Shown here: piece after piece, positions 50,066-59,406 of the stretch
Numbering within the stretch: position 1 is the stretch's first letter
How the letters are laid out: each line of letters opens with the position of its first letter
NCBI GenBank assembly: GCA_026002935.1
Contig: BPGH01000001.1
Coordinates: forward strand, 2,281,965-2,345,964
From: Acidimicrobiia bacterium
Lineage (GTDB): Bacteria; Actinomycetota; Acidimicrobiia; IMCC26256; PALSA-610
Reading direction: 5' to 3'
Length of the DNA stretch: 64,000 nucleotides
Translations under genes and position numbers: made by a program
The notes under the pieces: model-generated
What the model saw: the letters and a program-made list of their open reading frames with translations, nothing else
Databases searched by the model: none
What the model was told of the DNA's origin: nothing

Positions 50066-52090
50066 GTGACGAAGGTATCCCGGGCCCCCACGGCCCCCGT
50101 CGCCCGCGCATCGCTGCGCTACGTGCCCGGCATCGACGGCCTCCGCGCGGTCTCGGTGCTGGCCGTGCTCGTCTACCACTACTTCGAGCTCGGCCAGGCG
50201 GGCGGGCTGGGCGGGCCGATGCACAACTGGATGCCCGGCGGCTTCCTGGGCGTCGAGGTGTTCTTCGTCATCAGCGGCTACCTCATCACCGCGCTGCTGC
50301 TGGCGGAGCGGCGACGTACCGGCCGGATCGCGCTCGGCGCCTTCTGGCTGCGGCGCGCGCGGCGGCTGCTCCCCGCGCTCGCGCTGATGCTCGCGGTCGT
50401 CGTGTGCTACGCGCTGGCGTTCCTGCCGGACGCGATCGACGACCTGCGGCGCGACGTCGTCGGCGCGGTCACCTACACGAGCAACTGGTGGCAGATCGAC
50501 CTGCCCTACGCCGCGCAGGAGGGCCGGCCGCCGCTGCTGCGCCACCTGTGGTCGCTCGCGATCGAGGAGCAGTTCTACCTGGTCTGGCCGATCGCGCTCG
50601 TCGCAGGGCTGAAGCACCTCGGCCGCACGCGCATGCTCGCCGCGACCGTCGGCACCGCCCTCGCGTCGGCCGTGCTCATGGCGGCCGTGCGCGGTGACGG
50701 GCTGGGCGCGACCGATCCCTCCGCCGCGTACTTCTCGACCGTCACCCGCCTCTCGGGCCTGCTGCTCGGCAGCGCGCTCGCGTTCGTCTGGGTGCCGTAC
50801 CGCATCCGCCGGCGGCCGGGACGCGGCGCCCGGCTGCTCCTCGACGCGGCCGGTGCGGCCGGCCTGTTCGTGCTGTGGCACGCCTTCCGCACCTGGCACT
50901 TCGAGGACCCCGGCACGTTCCGCGGGGGCTTCCTGCTCGTCGACCTCGCGACGTTGCTCGTGATCGCCGCGACCGTGCACCCGGTCTCGGACGTCGGCCG
51001 CCTGCTCGCGCTGCGCCCGCTCGTGTGGGTCGGCCAGCGCTCGTACGGCATCTACCTGTGGCACTACCCGATCTTCGCGATCACCCGCCCGAACCTCGAC
51101 AACACGTGGTGGCCGCCCGCGGTCGTGGTCGTCCGGTTCGGCCTGACCCTGGCGATCGCCGCGCTCTCGTACCGCTACGTCGAGGTCCCCATCCGTCAGG
51201 GCGCGATCGGCCGGTACGTGGAACGGGTCCGCACCGCGCGCGGCGGCCACCGCCGCCGCCTCGCGCTCGGCGGGCTCGGCGCCGTGCTGACCGTCTCGCT
51301 GGTGGCCGTGTCGCTCGGGGCGACGCTCGCCGGCGCCGACTCGCGCCGTGGCGACGAGCAGGAGGCCGGTGCGGGTGACGGCGAGGACGGCGACGCGCTC
51401 GACCCCGACGCGATCGCCGTCATCTGCTCGACCGCGCCGCCCGGCGACGCGCGGCTCGCCGGGCTCTGCGCCGACGTGACGCCGGCCGGCGGGCGCACCA
51501 CCACCGACACCACCGGGCGGGCCGGCTCCTCGGCGCCCACCGGCACGGGCGCCACCACGCCGTCGACGACGGCGGCGCCGACGACCACCGCCCCGCCCGT
51601 CGTCTCCCCGATGGGCATCGGCGACTCGGTGATGGCCGGTGCGTCGAACGCACTGGCGCGCGCGATCCCGGGGATGATCGTCGACGCGATCAAGAGCCGG
51701 CAGTTCGCGCAGTCGATCAAGGTGGTCGAGGACTACGCGTCCCTCGGGGTCACCCCCGAGGTGTTCGTCATCCACCTCGGCACCAACGGACGCTTCGGCG
51801 ACGGCGAGTTCGATCATCTCATGGCGACGATCGGCGACCGGCGCCTCGCCTACTTCCTCACCGCCCGCATGCCGCGGTCCTGGGAGGCCGAGGTGAACGC
51901 GACGCTCGCGCGGGGCGTGCAACGCCACCCCAACGCGCGGCTGCTCGACTGGCGCCAGTACGCCGGCTGCCACGCGGACTGGTTCACGACGGACGGCTAC
52001 CACCTCACGACCGCCGGCCGCGCCGCGTACGCCGAGTTCGTGCGCCGGCACCTGCAGGAGGGCGGGGCGGGCCTCCAGTACTGCCCCTGA
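50066..52090 (+). CDS. OafA/OatA-type membrane acyltransferase with SGNH domain
   Basis: A 674-residue protein. An acyltransferase-3 domain with about ten helices (residues ~15-400: IDGLRAVSVLAVLVYH, GVEVFFVISGYLIT, RRARRLLPAL, WSLAIEEQFYLVWP) is joined by a Thr/Ala-rich linker (~440-510) to a periplasmic SGNH hydrolase-like domain (MGIGDSVMAG, HLGTNG, and DGYHLTTAG). It moves acyl groups onto peptidoglycan or exopolysaccharide outside the cell. A GATAAT box lies at 50012-50017. Confidence 0.93.
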   Translation: MTKVSRAPTAPVARASLRYVPGIDGLRAVSVLAVLVYHYFELGQAGGLGGPMHNWMPGGFLGVEVFFVISGYLITALLLAERRRTGRIALGAFWLRRARRLLPALALMLAVVVCYALAFLPDAIDDLRRDVVGAVTYTSNWWQIDLPYAAQEGRPPLLRHLWSLAIEEQFYLVWPIALVAGLKHLGRTRMLAATVGTALASAVLMAAVRGDGLGATDPSAAYFSTVTRLSGLLLGSALAFVWVPYRIRRRPGRGARLLLDAAGAAGLFVLWHAFRTWHFEDPGTFRGGFLLVDLATLLVIAATVHPVSDVGRLLALRPLVWVGQRSYGIYLWHYPIFAITRPNLDNTWWPPAVVVVRFGLTLAIAALSYRYVEVPIRQGAIGRYVERVRTARGGHRRRLALGGLGAVLTVSLVAVSLGATLAGADSRRGDEQEAGAGDGEDGDALDPDAIAVICSTAPPGDARLAGLCADVTPAGGRTTTDTTGRAGSSAPTGTGATTPSTTAAPTTTAPPVVSPMGIGDSVMAGASNALARAIPGMIVDAIKSRQFAQSIKVVEDYASLGVTPEVFVIHLGTNGRFGDGEFDHLMATIGDRRLAYFLTARMPRSWEAEVNATLARGVQRHPNARLLDWRQYAGCHADWFTTDGYHLTTAGRAAYAEFVRRHLQEGGAGLQYCP

Positions 52091-52099
52091 CCCGCCACG

Positions 52100-52121
52100 C
52101 GCGGGGACCGCGGGCCCCGCG
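52100..52121. terminator. Hairpin between convergent envelope genes
   Basis: A 7-bp stem (CGCGGGG at 52100-52106 with CCCCGCG at 52115-52121) closes an 8-base loop, 10 bases after the acyltransferase stop. It may end transcription on both strands. Confidence 0.45.
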
Positions 52122-52149
52122 GGCCGGGGGCGCGGCCGGGGCGGGCGTC

Positions 52150-53769
52150 TCAGCCGCCCCCGGCGGCGCCGAGCAGTTCGTCGACCGGGCGCAGGCGCCC
52201 CTGCGACCAGACGACGACCCGGGCCGCGGGGTCCGCGGAGAGCCGGAACGACGCCGGCCCGAGCGCCTCGGTCTCGAACAGCCCCGGGTGGTCGGCCAGC
52301 CGGTACCAGCCACCGGCCGCCGCGGTGAACACGAGCGCGTCGCCGTCGCGTGCGACGCCGATCGGGTCGCGCGCCCCCGTCGACGGCACCACGGAGGAGT
52401 CGGCGACGGCGACCGCGAAGGTTCGCTCCACTCCCCGCACGCGCAGCGCGTCGCGGAAGCCGTTGCGGAACACGTACGCGTCGCCCACCCGGTCCGGGAG
52501 CGCGACGACGAGCAACGGTCCCTCCCCCGTCCCCGCCCGGCGTTCGACGTCGTCGAGGATCGAGGCCGTGACGTCGCCCGCCGCGCGCCACTCCCGGTTC
52601 CGGTGCTGGAGCGCGACGAGGTTGGCGGCGGCGAGCGCGACGGCAACCGCGGCGGCGACGAACCGCAGGCGCGGCGCGCGGGACCACACCTGCACGAGCA
52701 CCAGCACCGCCGCGAGCACGACGAGTGCGCTCGGGAGGTGGTTGAGCCGCGTCGCGAGATCGGAGGTGAGGAGCGACTCCGCCTTCTGCGACGCAGGCGC
52801 GATCACGGCGACGAACATCGCACCGAGCGCGATCGTGCGCGCCGGCAGCGGGTCGCCGGGCTCCCGACGGAGATGGCCCCAGGCGAGACCGCCCGCGACC
52901 GCCGCCAGCACCGCGAGCTGGACGAGGTCGCTGCGCCACAACGGGGCGGTGGCCTCGAACGCCTCGGCCGGCAGCAGGGACCGCATGAGGTGCTGGAACG
53001 CGCGGGGCGCGAGGCGCGTCGGGTCGAAGCCCGTCAGGTCGCCCGAGCTGCGGATGTCGAGCACGGTACGGACCGCGAGGTTGACGACGACGGGCCCGAC
53101 GAACAGGAGCGGCGTGCACAGCGCCCGCACCCGTCGCGCCGGCGGCGCCGGGCCGGGTGCGAGCAGGAGGAGGCACGCCTCGAACGCGACCAGGGCGAGG
53201 GGCCACGCCAGGACCGTCTCCTTCGCGAACACGGCGACCTGGTAACACCCGAGGGCGGCCGCGAGGGACCGAGGGTCCCCGCGTTCGCGGTGACGCAGGT
53301 ACCACCAGAACGACCCGAGCACGAACGCCGTGGCGAGCAGGTCGCCGCGGCCGACGACCCAGGACACCGCGTTGGCGTGGCCCGACAGCACCACCCAGAA
53401 CCCGGCGCCCGCCGCGGCGAGGAACGGCAGGGTGCGGTCCCGCTCGTCGCCCACCCGGCCGAGGCGGAGCGCGAGGAGGTACACGAGTACGCCGTTCAGG
53501 GCGTGGAGCGCGAGGTTCGTCACGTGGAACCCGCGCGCGCTCCCGAGCCCGTGCACGGAGCGGTCCAGCCAGAACGAGAGGTCCACCACCGGCCGCAGGT
53601 AGAGGCCCCCGCGCCGGCTCCACGCCGCCTCGCCGACGTGTCCCCAGTCGTCGGCGAGGAACATCGGGTGGACCGATCCGAGGGCCGCGACGACGGCGGC
53701 GACCGCGACCGTCGCCGCGAGGAGGGTTCGGTGCGCCGTCGCTCGGTCGGCGCGGGCGGTCGTCGTCAT
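52150..53769 (-). CDS. Polytopic membrane protein, GT-C-like
   Basis: A 539-residue protein with roughly ten to twelve hydrophobic segments in the first 400 residues and a ~130-residue soluble C-terminus. The start region ...FLADDWGHVGEAAW, then LYLRPVVDLSFWLDRSVHG and HVTNLALHALNGVLVYLLALRL, matches the general plan of bacterial TMTC/GT-C mannosyltransferase relatives, with an acidic DD in the first loop. Sugar donor and acceptor are unknown. The ATG at 53769 is preferred over an upstream start since the first 20 residues of the longer form are not membrane-like. Confidence 0.75.
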   Translation of the reverse strand: MTTTARADRATAHRTLLAATVAVAAVVAALGSVHPMFLADDWGHVGEAAWSRRGGLYLRPVVDLSFWLDRSVHGLGSARGFHVTNLALHALNGVLVYLLALRLGRVGDERDRTLPFLAAAGAGFWVVLSGHANAVSWVVGRGDLLATAFVLGSFWWYLRHRERGDPRSLAAALGCYQVAVFAKETVLAWPLALVAFEACLLLLAPGPAPPARRVRALCTPLLFVGPVVVNLAVRTVLDIRSSGDLTGFDPTRLAPRAFQHLMRSLLPAEAFEATAPLWRSDLVQLAVLAAVAGGLAWGHLRREPGDPLPARTIALGAMFVAVIAPASQKAESLLTSDLATRLNHLPSALVVLAAVLVLVQVWSRAPRLRFVAAAVAVALAAANLVALQHRNREWRAAGDVTASILDDVERRAGTGEGPLLVVALPDRVGDAYVFRNGFRDALRVRGVERTFAVAVADSSVVPSTGARDPIGVARDGDALVFTAAAGGWYRLADHPGLFETEALGPASFRLSADPAARVVVWSQGRLRPVDELLGAAGGG

Positions 53770-53833
53770 GGGCGGGGTTCCGGCGGCGGTTCCGGCCGGG
53801 ATGCTTGCCGGTGACGGGTGGCCGCACAAGCCG

Positions 53834-56374
53834 CTAGGGCGACGTGACGGTGTACTCGACGTGCAGGAGGGCGGCCGAGGCGGCGCCCGCTTCGTAGGCC
53901 TTCGCGACCCGGCGGCCGTTGCCGGAGACCACGAGGGCGACGGCGTTGCCCGGCTGCCAGCCCGGCCGGTTCACGAGCTCCTGGAGCACTGCGGCGAGAT
54001 CGGGGGTCCGCTGCTCGGGCCCCTGGCGGCGCTCGACCCATCCCGGGACGACCCAGTCGGTGGACGCGCCGGTGCGGGCCGAGCCCGACAGCGAGAAGCG
54101 CGCGGTGCCGAACGCGGGCGCGGAGTCGCTCGCGACGGCGTCGATCCGCAGGGTCGTCGGGTCGGACCAGGACTCGTCCGCGCGGAACTGCACCCAGGCG
54201 CTCGTGACGACCGCCCCGCGCGGGATCGTGAGACCGAGGAACCGGAGGCCGACCGCGCTCTGGACCACCGTGTTGTCGAGCATCAGGTCGAGGTCGGTGC
54301 TCGCCCGGTCGATCCGGCCGTCGGAGAGCCGTTCCTCGACGTCGTCGTTGCCGGCGGCGATGCGCACCTCGAGCACCGTCGGCGTGCCCGGCGTGCCGTT
54401 GCGCACCGTGACGGTGCGCGTCGTGGTGGCGGTCTGGCCGGCGGTGTCGGTCGCCGTCGCCCGCAACGTGTGCGCGCCGTCGGCCGTGCCGGTCGTGTCC
54501 CACGTCACCGACCACCCGTCCGCACCGTTCGTGTCCGTCCCGATGGCGGTCGCGCCGTCCGAGAACTGCACCTGGGTCACGCCCACGTCGTCGGACGCGG
54601 CCGCCTGCACCACCACCGCACCCGACACCGTCGCGCCCTCGGCCGGGCCCGTGAGCGCGACCGTCGGCGGCGCGTCCACCGGCCCCGCCGGCGCGGAGAC
54701 CTGGAAGATCTTCCCGTCGTTCTCGTTCGGGTTCGGCCCGTTGTCGACGGCGCGGTCGACGATCCAGTAGTCGCGCCGGGACGGGTTGCCGGGCGCGGGC
54801 GCGACCTCGAGCCCCGACAGGACCGTGAGGCCGGGCACGCGCGCGTCGATCACGCGCAGGAGCTCGTTGCCCTTGGTGATCTCGTAGATCCGCCGCGAGG
54901 AACGATCGCCGACGAGCAGCGTGTTGCGCACCGCGTCGAACGCGAGCCCCTCGCCGTCGCGGACGCCGTGCACGCCGACGTCGAAGTGGGTGACGACGTC
55001 GTTGCCGTCGCCGAAGACGCCGTCGACGGGGTCGACCTCGTAGATCTCCGCCGAGATCGCGTCCGAGAAGTACAGGTGTCCGGTCGTCGGGTCGAACGCG
55101 GGGTCCTCGGTGTCGTCGCTGCCGAACGCGAGCCCGTTCACGAAGCGCAGCACGTCGTCGGGCGTGCCGTAGCGGCCGTCGGCGCCGGGCCGGATCACGT
55201 GGATGCCCCGCTTGCTGTCGTCGGAGACGAACAGGGTTCCGGTGGCCGGGTCGAACGACGCTCCCGTCGGCTCGCGCGAGACGTTGGGGTGGAGGGTGCC
55301 GGTGTCGACGACCGTCCCGGTACGGGTGAGCTGCCAGAGGTTCACGCCGTGGTAGCCCGCCCCGGTGACCTCCTCGACCTCGGAGTCGACGATCAGCAGG
55401 CGGTCGGCACCGGGCAGCCACGCGATGCCCGACGGGTCGGGGCTGCCCGGCGTGAACTGCGACGTGTGGATCACGTTCACGAGCGACGCGGTCTGGTTCA
55501 CCACCGCGAGGGCCGCGACGGGCTCGGCGGCGAGGGAGATCTCGGTGACGCCACCGCTGGTCGCCGGCGTGCCGGCGTCCGCGACGTACAGGTCGTGGGT
55601 CGTGTCGGGATCGGTGCGGTCGGCGCTGGGCGCGAAGGTCATCGCGGTGAGGTCGCCGATCGCGATGGAGGAGTAGCTGTAGCGCTTGCGCAGCGTCCCG
55701 GAGGCGTCGAACCCGTACAGCAGCGACCGGTCGGTGTTGGCGACGTACAGGAGTCCGTCGGACGGGTTGTGCGCGAGCCCGGCGAGCGCGCCCGGGTCGA
55801 GCCCCCGCAGCGGCACGCGGGCCGCGCGCCCGGTGCCCCGCGCGCCGCCGTCGACCCGCGTGACCGCCCGCCGGTCGGCGTCGAGCAGCCACCACGTCCC
55901 CGACGCCCGATCGAACGTCGCGCCGTCGGCGTCGGCCGGAACGGCCGCCGCGGCGGCGCCGAGGTCCCGCCGGGTGACCGGCGGCAGGCCGCCGCGCGCC
56001 GCCGGGGACGCGACCACGGCGGCGGCGCCCGCGGGGGCTACCAGCTCGTCGTGCGCCGGGTCGTAGGCGAGCGAGTCGGCGTCGGCGACACCCGCGAGCG
56101 TGAGCGTGCCGCGCGCCGCCTCGTCGAAGCCGACCCGTACGGCGGCCGTGCCGCCACCGCGCTCGTCCGCGACGAGGAGCTCGCCCCGCCGCGCGTCGTA
56201 GGCGATGCCGTCGGGCCGCGCGACGCCCAGCTCGGCCGTCCACGTGGTGCGCACCTCGGCCGCCGCGCGGGTCACGGGTGCCCGGGCCGCGCCGACGGGC
56301 GGCGCCCCCGCCGGCGCGGCGAGCGCGGCCGCGGCCACGAGGAGGCATGCCCGGATCGGGCGGTTGTGGCCCAC
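53834..56374 (-). CDS. Secreted beta-propeller protein with Ig-like and C-terminal carbohydrate-binding-like domains
   Basis: An 846-residue exported protein. A signal peptide (~1-28) precedes a long array of propeller strands (~45-560) with repeats such as RPDGIAYDARRGELLVAD and DPTTGHLYFSD, an Ig-like domain (~580-665; PTVALTGPAEGATVSGAVVV), and a C-terminal beta-sandwich (~675-840; AWVQFRADESWSDPTTLRID) of the kind used to bind glycans or the cell surface. No LPxTG or lipobox is seen. It is probably an extracellular or wall-bound protein; no enzyme motif is recognised. Confidence 0.78.
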   Translation of the reverse strand: MGHNRPIRACLLVAAAALAAPAGAPPVGAARAPVTRAAAEVRTTWTAELGVARPDGIAYDARRGELLVADERGGGTAAVRVGFDEAARGTLTLAGVADADSLAYDPAHDELVAPAGAAAVVASPAARGGLPPVTRRDLGAAAAAVPADADGATFDRASGTWWLLDADRRAVTRVDGGARGTGRAARVPLRGLDPGALAGLAHNPSDGLLYVANTDRSLLYGFDASGTLRKRYSYSSIAIGDLTAMTFAPSADRTDPDTTHDLYVADAGTPATSGGVTEISLAAEPVAALAVVNQTASLVNVIHTSQFTPGSPDPSGIAWLPGADRLLIVDSEVEEVTGAGYHGVNLWQLTRTGTVVDTGTLHPNVSREPTGASFDPATGTLFVSDDSKRGIHVIRPGADGRYGTPDDVLRFVNGLAFGSDDTEDPAFDPTTGHLYFSDAISAEIYEVDPVDGVFGDGNDVVTHFDVGVHGVRDGEGLAFDAVRNTLLVGDRSSRRIYEITKGNELLRVIDARVPGLTVLSGLEVAPAPGNPSRRDYWIVDRAVDNGPNPNENDGKIFQVSAPAGPVDAPPTVALTGPAEGATVSGAVVVQAAASDDVGVTQVQFSDGATAIGTDTNGADGWSVTWDTTGTADGAHTLRATATDTAGQTATTTRTVTVRNGTPGTPTVLEVRIAAGNDDVEERLSDGRIDRASTDLDLMLDNTVVQSAVGLRFLGLTIPRGAVVTSAWVQFRADESWSDPTTLRIDAVASDSAPAFGTARFSLSGSARTGASTDWVVPGWVERRQGPEQRTPDLAAVLQELVNRPGWQPGNAVALVVSGNGRRVAKAYEAGAASAALLHVEYTVTSP

Positions 56375-56516
56375 GGCCGGCCTTTCTGCACGCCGCCGTC
56401 GCGGGGCACGCGCGCCGCGTCAGGATCGTCGTCCGCTCCGGGCTCCGGATCGGACCGGACGCGCGGCTCCGCTACGCGCATCGCCGTACGCGCCCGGACG
56501 CCGGACCGTCAGGGTG

Positions 56517-58727
56517 TCACGGGAAGGCGGCCGTCGGCAGGGCGTGGGCCCGCCAGCGTTCGACCCACACGGCGCCCGGCCGGCTCTCCGGGGTCACCTC
56601 GACCGCGCCGGTGCCCTGCCGGATCCGGATCAACGATCCCGGCGCGAGCGACTGCACCACCAGCTCGTTGCCCGTGATCGCCGGCTCGAGGAGGTCGACA
56701 CGGTCGGTGTGCTCGCGGCCGGACGCGAACACGACGGCCGCGGGCCCGGTGAAGCCGCGCATCACGACGGCGCGGAACACGGTCGGGTTCGTGCGCGAGG
56801 CGCGGTGGGGCCTCGTCTCGACCGCCGAGGCCCCCCGCCCGCCGCCGTCGATCACGAGGTCCTCGAAGCGCAGCAGGCGCGACGTCTTCGACACCGCCTC
56901 GAGCAGGACCCCCGTGCGTGCATTGCCGTACAGCGTCCCGCCGTCGACGAGGAAGTCGTTCGTGTAGGCGCCGTGCGCGATCCCCACCTCGTTGTGGTAC
57001 GCGGTGACGTTCCTGATCACGTGCGGGGCGTCGGTGTTCTGCCACACGAGGATCCCGTTGCGCGCGTTGTTGTGCGCGACGTTGCCGGAGAACGTCCAGA
57101 GGCCCTCGTGGCCCTCCGGCCACTCGAATCCGTTCGACTGCGGCATCGCCTCGACACCGACCGCCACCGAGTCGCGGATCACGTTCCCCCGCCCCCGGCC
57201 GAGCTCGAACGCGCTCAGGCGGAACACGTCGCTGCCGGAACGCACCTTCGCCGCGACGGCCCCGTCGATGACGAGGTCGTCGGTCGGGTCCGCCTCCCGC
57301 GCGTACTGGCGGTGGTTCCCCAGGTTGCACGGCGGCGGGCAGGTCGGGCCGTCCCACCAGTACGCGTCGTGCATCGTGTCGAAGCTGATCGTGTCGCGGA
57401 AGGTGATCCCGTTGCTCATGTGCGGGACGTACGCATGGTTGCCCGCGTCGCGCACGACCGTGCCCTCGACGACGGTGCCGCGGCTGCCGTCGTGGTTGTG
57501 GTGGAAGTGCAGGCCGTAGCGGCCGGTCGTGTCCATCGGCGACGGGAAGACCTGCTCGGCGCCGATCGGCCGCTCGGTCGAGAAGTGCGAGGGCCGGGGG
57601 CCGACGAGGCGGAAGGTCGCGTACCGGATCGACTGCGGGCGCGTCGAGCGGATGAAGACGTGGGTGCGGCCGTTGGACGCGGAGCCCGGCCCGCCGGTCC
57701 CGGTCCCCGAGACGTGGACGTTCCGGGTGAGGTTCAGCACCTCGGCGGCCCAGGTGCCGCCGACCCGCGGGTGGGGATGGGCGAGCGCGCGGTCGAGGGT
57801 GACGACCGACCCGGCCACCGACCGGACCCGCACGAGGTCGAAGCCGGTGTGGTCGCCGGGGCGGGTCGGCGCGACGGCGAGCTCGTCGCCGGCCCGCCAC
57901 CCGCTGGGCGCGGACGCGAGGGTGATCGTGGTGGCGCCCGCGGGCGCGTCCCCCGCCAGCCGGGTCCAGGCCGTCTTGGGCGCGCCCGCGACGTCGAGCT
58001 GCCCGGCACCGACGACCCACAGCCCGACGTCGCTTCGGATCGGGCCCATCCCGCCGCCGACGAACGCGTCCTCGTCGATCCCGACGAACCGCAACGTGTG
58101 CTGGACTCCTGCGTGCGCGGGCTTCATCTCGAGCCGCCCCTCGACCACGAGGTTGCCGGTCATCTCGACCGTCGTGTCGCGGTCGGGGTCGAACCGCAGC
58201 GTCTCGCCGGCGCGCACCGTCAGCGTGTCGAGCCTGACCGCACCCGACAGGGTCGTCGTCGCCCCCTCCGGCGGCGGGGGCGCGGGTGCCGGGCCGGGCG
58301 GCGCGGTCGTCGGGCCCGCGGTCGTGCCGCGGCCCACCGCGACGGTGAAGGTCGCCCCGAAGGTCAGCGGCCTCCCGTGCCGCCGGTCGATCCGGACCCC
58401 GACGACGTGACGGCCGGGCCGCAACGTGCGGGGGTCGAACGGCGACGCGGCCGCGGCGGTCCCGCCCACCAGGTCGAACGGCGCCGCGCGGTCGGTCCGG
58501 ACGGGCTCGAGGTCGACGAAGAAGCCGACCGCCGCGGTGGACGTGTCGTGCGCGCGGTCCTGGAAGACGTAGATGGGCCCGGTGACGGTCGCGCCGTCGA
58601 GCGGCCTGGGGTCCGAGCGGTCCGGCGCGAGCGAGTACAGGATCCGGTGGTCGGGGTCGTAGCAGCCGGCGAGGCCGACCGCGCCGAGCACGACGGCGAC
58701 GACGCCGGCGACGATCCTGCGGCCCAT
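56517..58727 (-). CDS. Surface lipoprotein with G8-like region and right-handed beta-helix
   Basis: A 736-residue protein. The N-terminus MGRRIVAGVVAVVLGAVGLAG followed by Cys is a lipoprotein signal, so it is lipid-anchored. Next come an Ig-like part (~30-130), a Pro/Thr linker (~135-160), and a G8-like module (~165-300) with LRFDPDRDTTVEMTGNL and GRLEMKP resembling the N-terminal part of CEMIP/TMEM2-type proteins. A parallel beta-helix (~330-690) follows, with repeats such as GLHFHHNHDG, NGITFRDTISFDTMHDAYWW and NGILVWQNTDAP. A polysaccharide-binding or -cleaving role is likely; eukaryotic relatives act on hyaluronan. The ATG at 58727 fits the lipobox spacing; an upstream start at 58799 would place a basic tail before it. 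Confidence 0.78.
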   Translation of the reverse strand: MGRRIVAGVVAVVLGAVGLAGCYDPDHRILYSLAPDRSDPRPLDGATVTGPIYVFQDRAHDTSTAAVGFFVDLEPVRTDRAAPFDLVGGTAAAASPFDPRTLRPGRHVVGVRIDRRHGRPLTFGATFTVAVGRGTTAGPTTAPPGPAPAPPPPEGATTTLSGAVRLDTLTVRAGETLRFDPDRDTTVEMTGNLVVEGRLEMKPAHAGVQHTLRFVGIDEDAFVGGGMGPIRSDVGLWVVGAGQLDVAGAPKTAWTRLAGDAPAGATTITLASAPSGWRAGDELAVAPTRPGDHTGFDLVRVRSVAGSVVTLDRALAHPHPRVGGTWAAEVLNLTRNVHVSGTGTGGPGSASNGRTHVFIRSTRPQSIRYATFRLVGPRPSHFSTERPIGAEQVFPSPMDTTGRYGLHFHHNHDGSRGTVVEGTVVRDAGNHAYVPHMSNGITFRDTISFDTMHDAYWWDGPTCPPPCNLGNHRQYAREADPTDDLVIDGAVAAKVRSGSDVFRLSAFELGRGRGNVIRDSVAVGVEAMPQSNGFEWPEGHEGLWTFSGNVAHNNARNGILVWQNTDAPHVIRNVTAYHNEVGIAHGAYTNDFLVDGGTLYGNARTGVLLEAVSKTSRLLRFEDLVIDGGGRGASAVETRPHRASRTNPTVFRAVVMRGFTGPAAVVFASGREHTDRVDLLEPAITGNELVVQSLAPGSLIRIRQGTGAVEVTPESRPGAVWVERWRAHALPTAAFP

Positions 58728-58867
58728 CGCGTCCCCCCTGACGAGCATCCGGTGGCGGCGCCGCGGCGGGTGCGGGCGCCTCGCCGCGCGCGTCGGCACC
58801 GGGGCGGCGAGGACTTGACCCGATCGGACCCGGGGTCCCGACGCGGACGGACTCGCGCATCAGGACT

Positions 58868-58882
58868 TGACACGCCGTGTCA
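58868..58882. promoter_or_regulatory. Operator-like palindrome
   Basis: TGACACG-C-CGTGTCA is a perfect 15-bp inverted repeat, about 140 bases upstream of the beta-helix lipoprotein start and 90 bases from the tRNA. Such repeats are typical of TetR-type operators. It overlaps the second of two direct copies of AGGACTTGAC (58810-58819 and 58862-58871). The rest of the 58728-58968 gap shows nothing else. Confidence 0.4.
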
Positions 58883-58968
58883 CGCGGCACGGCCACCCTG
58901 CGCCCGCGGCACCGGGGAACCCCGACGGCTGGTGCCTCCCGTGGAGGCGCGCGCCCACCGCCGGGTCG

Positions 58969-59046
58969 TGGTCGGGCTGCCGGGACTTGAACCCGGGACC
59001 TCTTGACCCCCAGTCAAGCGCGCTGACCAAGCTGCGCCACAGCCCG
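58969..59046 (-). tRNA. tRNA-Pro (anticodon GGG)
   Basis: All arms fold: acceptor CGGGCTG/CAGCCCG, D-arm with AGCTTGGTCA loop, anticodon stem CTTGA/TCAAG closing the loop CTGGGGG (anticodon GGG), and T-arm CCGGG-TTCAAGT-CCCGG. Counting the discriminator A and an encoded CCA end, it is 78 bases long. It reads CCC/CCT proline codons. Confidence 0.97.
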
Positions 59047-59073
59047 TGGGCGGCCGAGTCTACCGGCCCGCGT

Positions 59074-59322
59074 TCACAGCACCCACTGCAGCATCTGCAG
59101 GAACCGCCAGACCAGGTAGACCGCGAGCGCGAGCCCGAGCAGCTTCAGGTGCCACGGCACCGCGGGGTCGGGCTCGTCGGCCGAGCGGGTCGCGCCCGGG
59201 ATCAGGCCCCGCTCGACCGGGCGCCCGCACCGGGGGCAGGTGCCGTCCGCGCGCACGCTCGGCGGCGTGAGGAACCGGTCGCAGGTCGCGCACCACGGCA
59301 CCCCGCCATTGCAGCACGCCAC
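59074..59322 (-). CDS. Small zinc-ribbon membrane protein
   Basis: An 82-residue protein: CATC and CPRC pairs form a zinc ribbon (residues ~11-35), followed by a short linker and one C-terminal transmembrane helix (~58-80). Not a named family. It lies between the tRNA and the carboxyltransferase gene. The start is uncertain; a GTG at 59301 just before the first CxxC is also possible. Confidence 0.62.
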   Translation of the reverse strand: MACCNGGVPWCATCDRFLTPPSVRADGTCPRCGRPVERGLIPGATRSADEPDPAVPWHLKLLGLALAVYLVWRFLQMLQWVL

Positions 59323-59406
59323 CTCCCCGCTGCGGCCAACCCGCCGGGCCCGCCCGGGCGGCCGCGCCGCGCAGCCGGGCCGACGCGCCCCGCCTGCGCC
59401 GGCCCG

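Noticed and set aside
58810-59000. AGGACTTGA-like copies near the tRNA-Pro T-arm as phage attachment site remnants
   Set aside because: Only about eight bases are shared with the tRNA, no integrase or phage gene is nearby, and the flanking genes look native.
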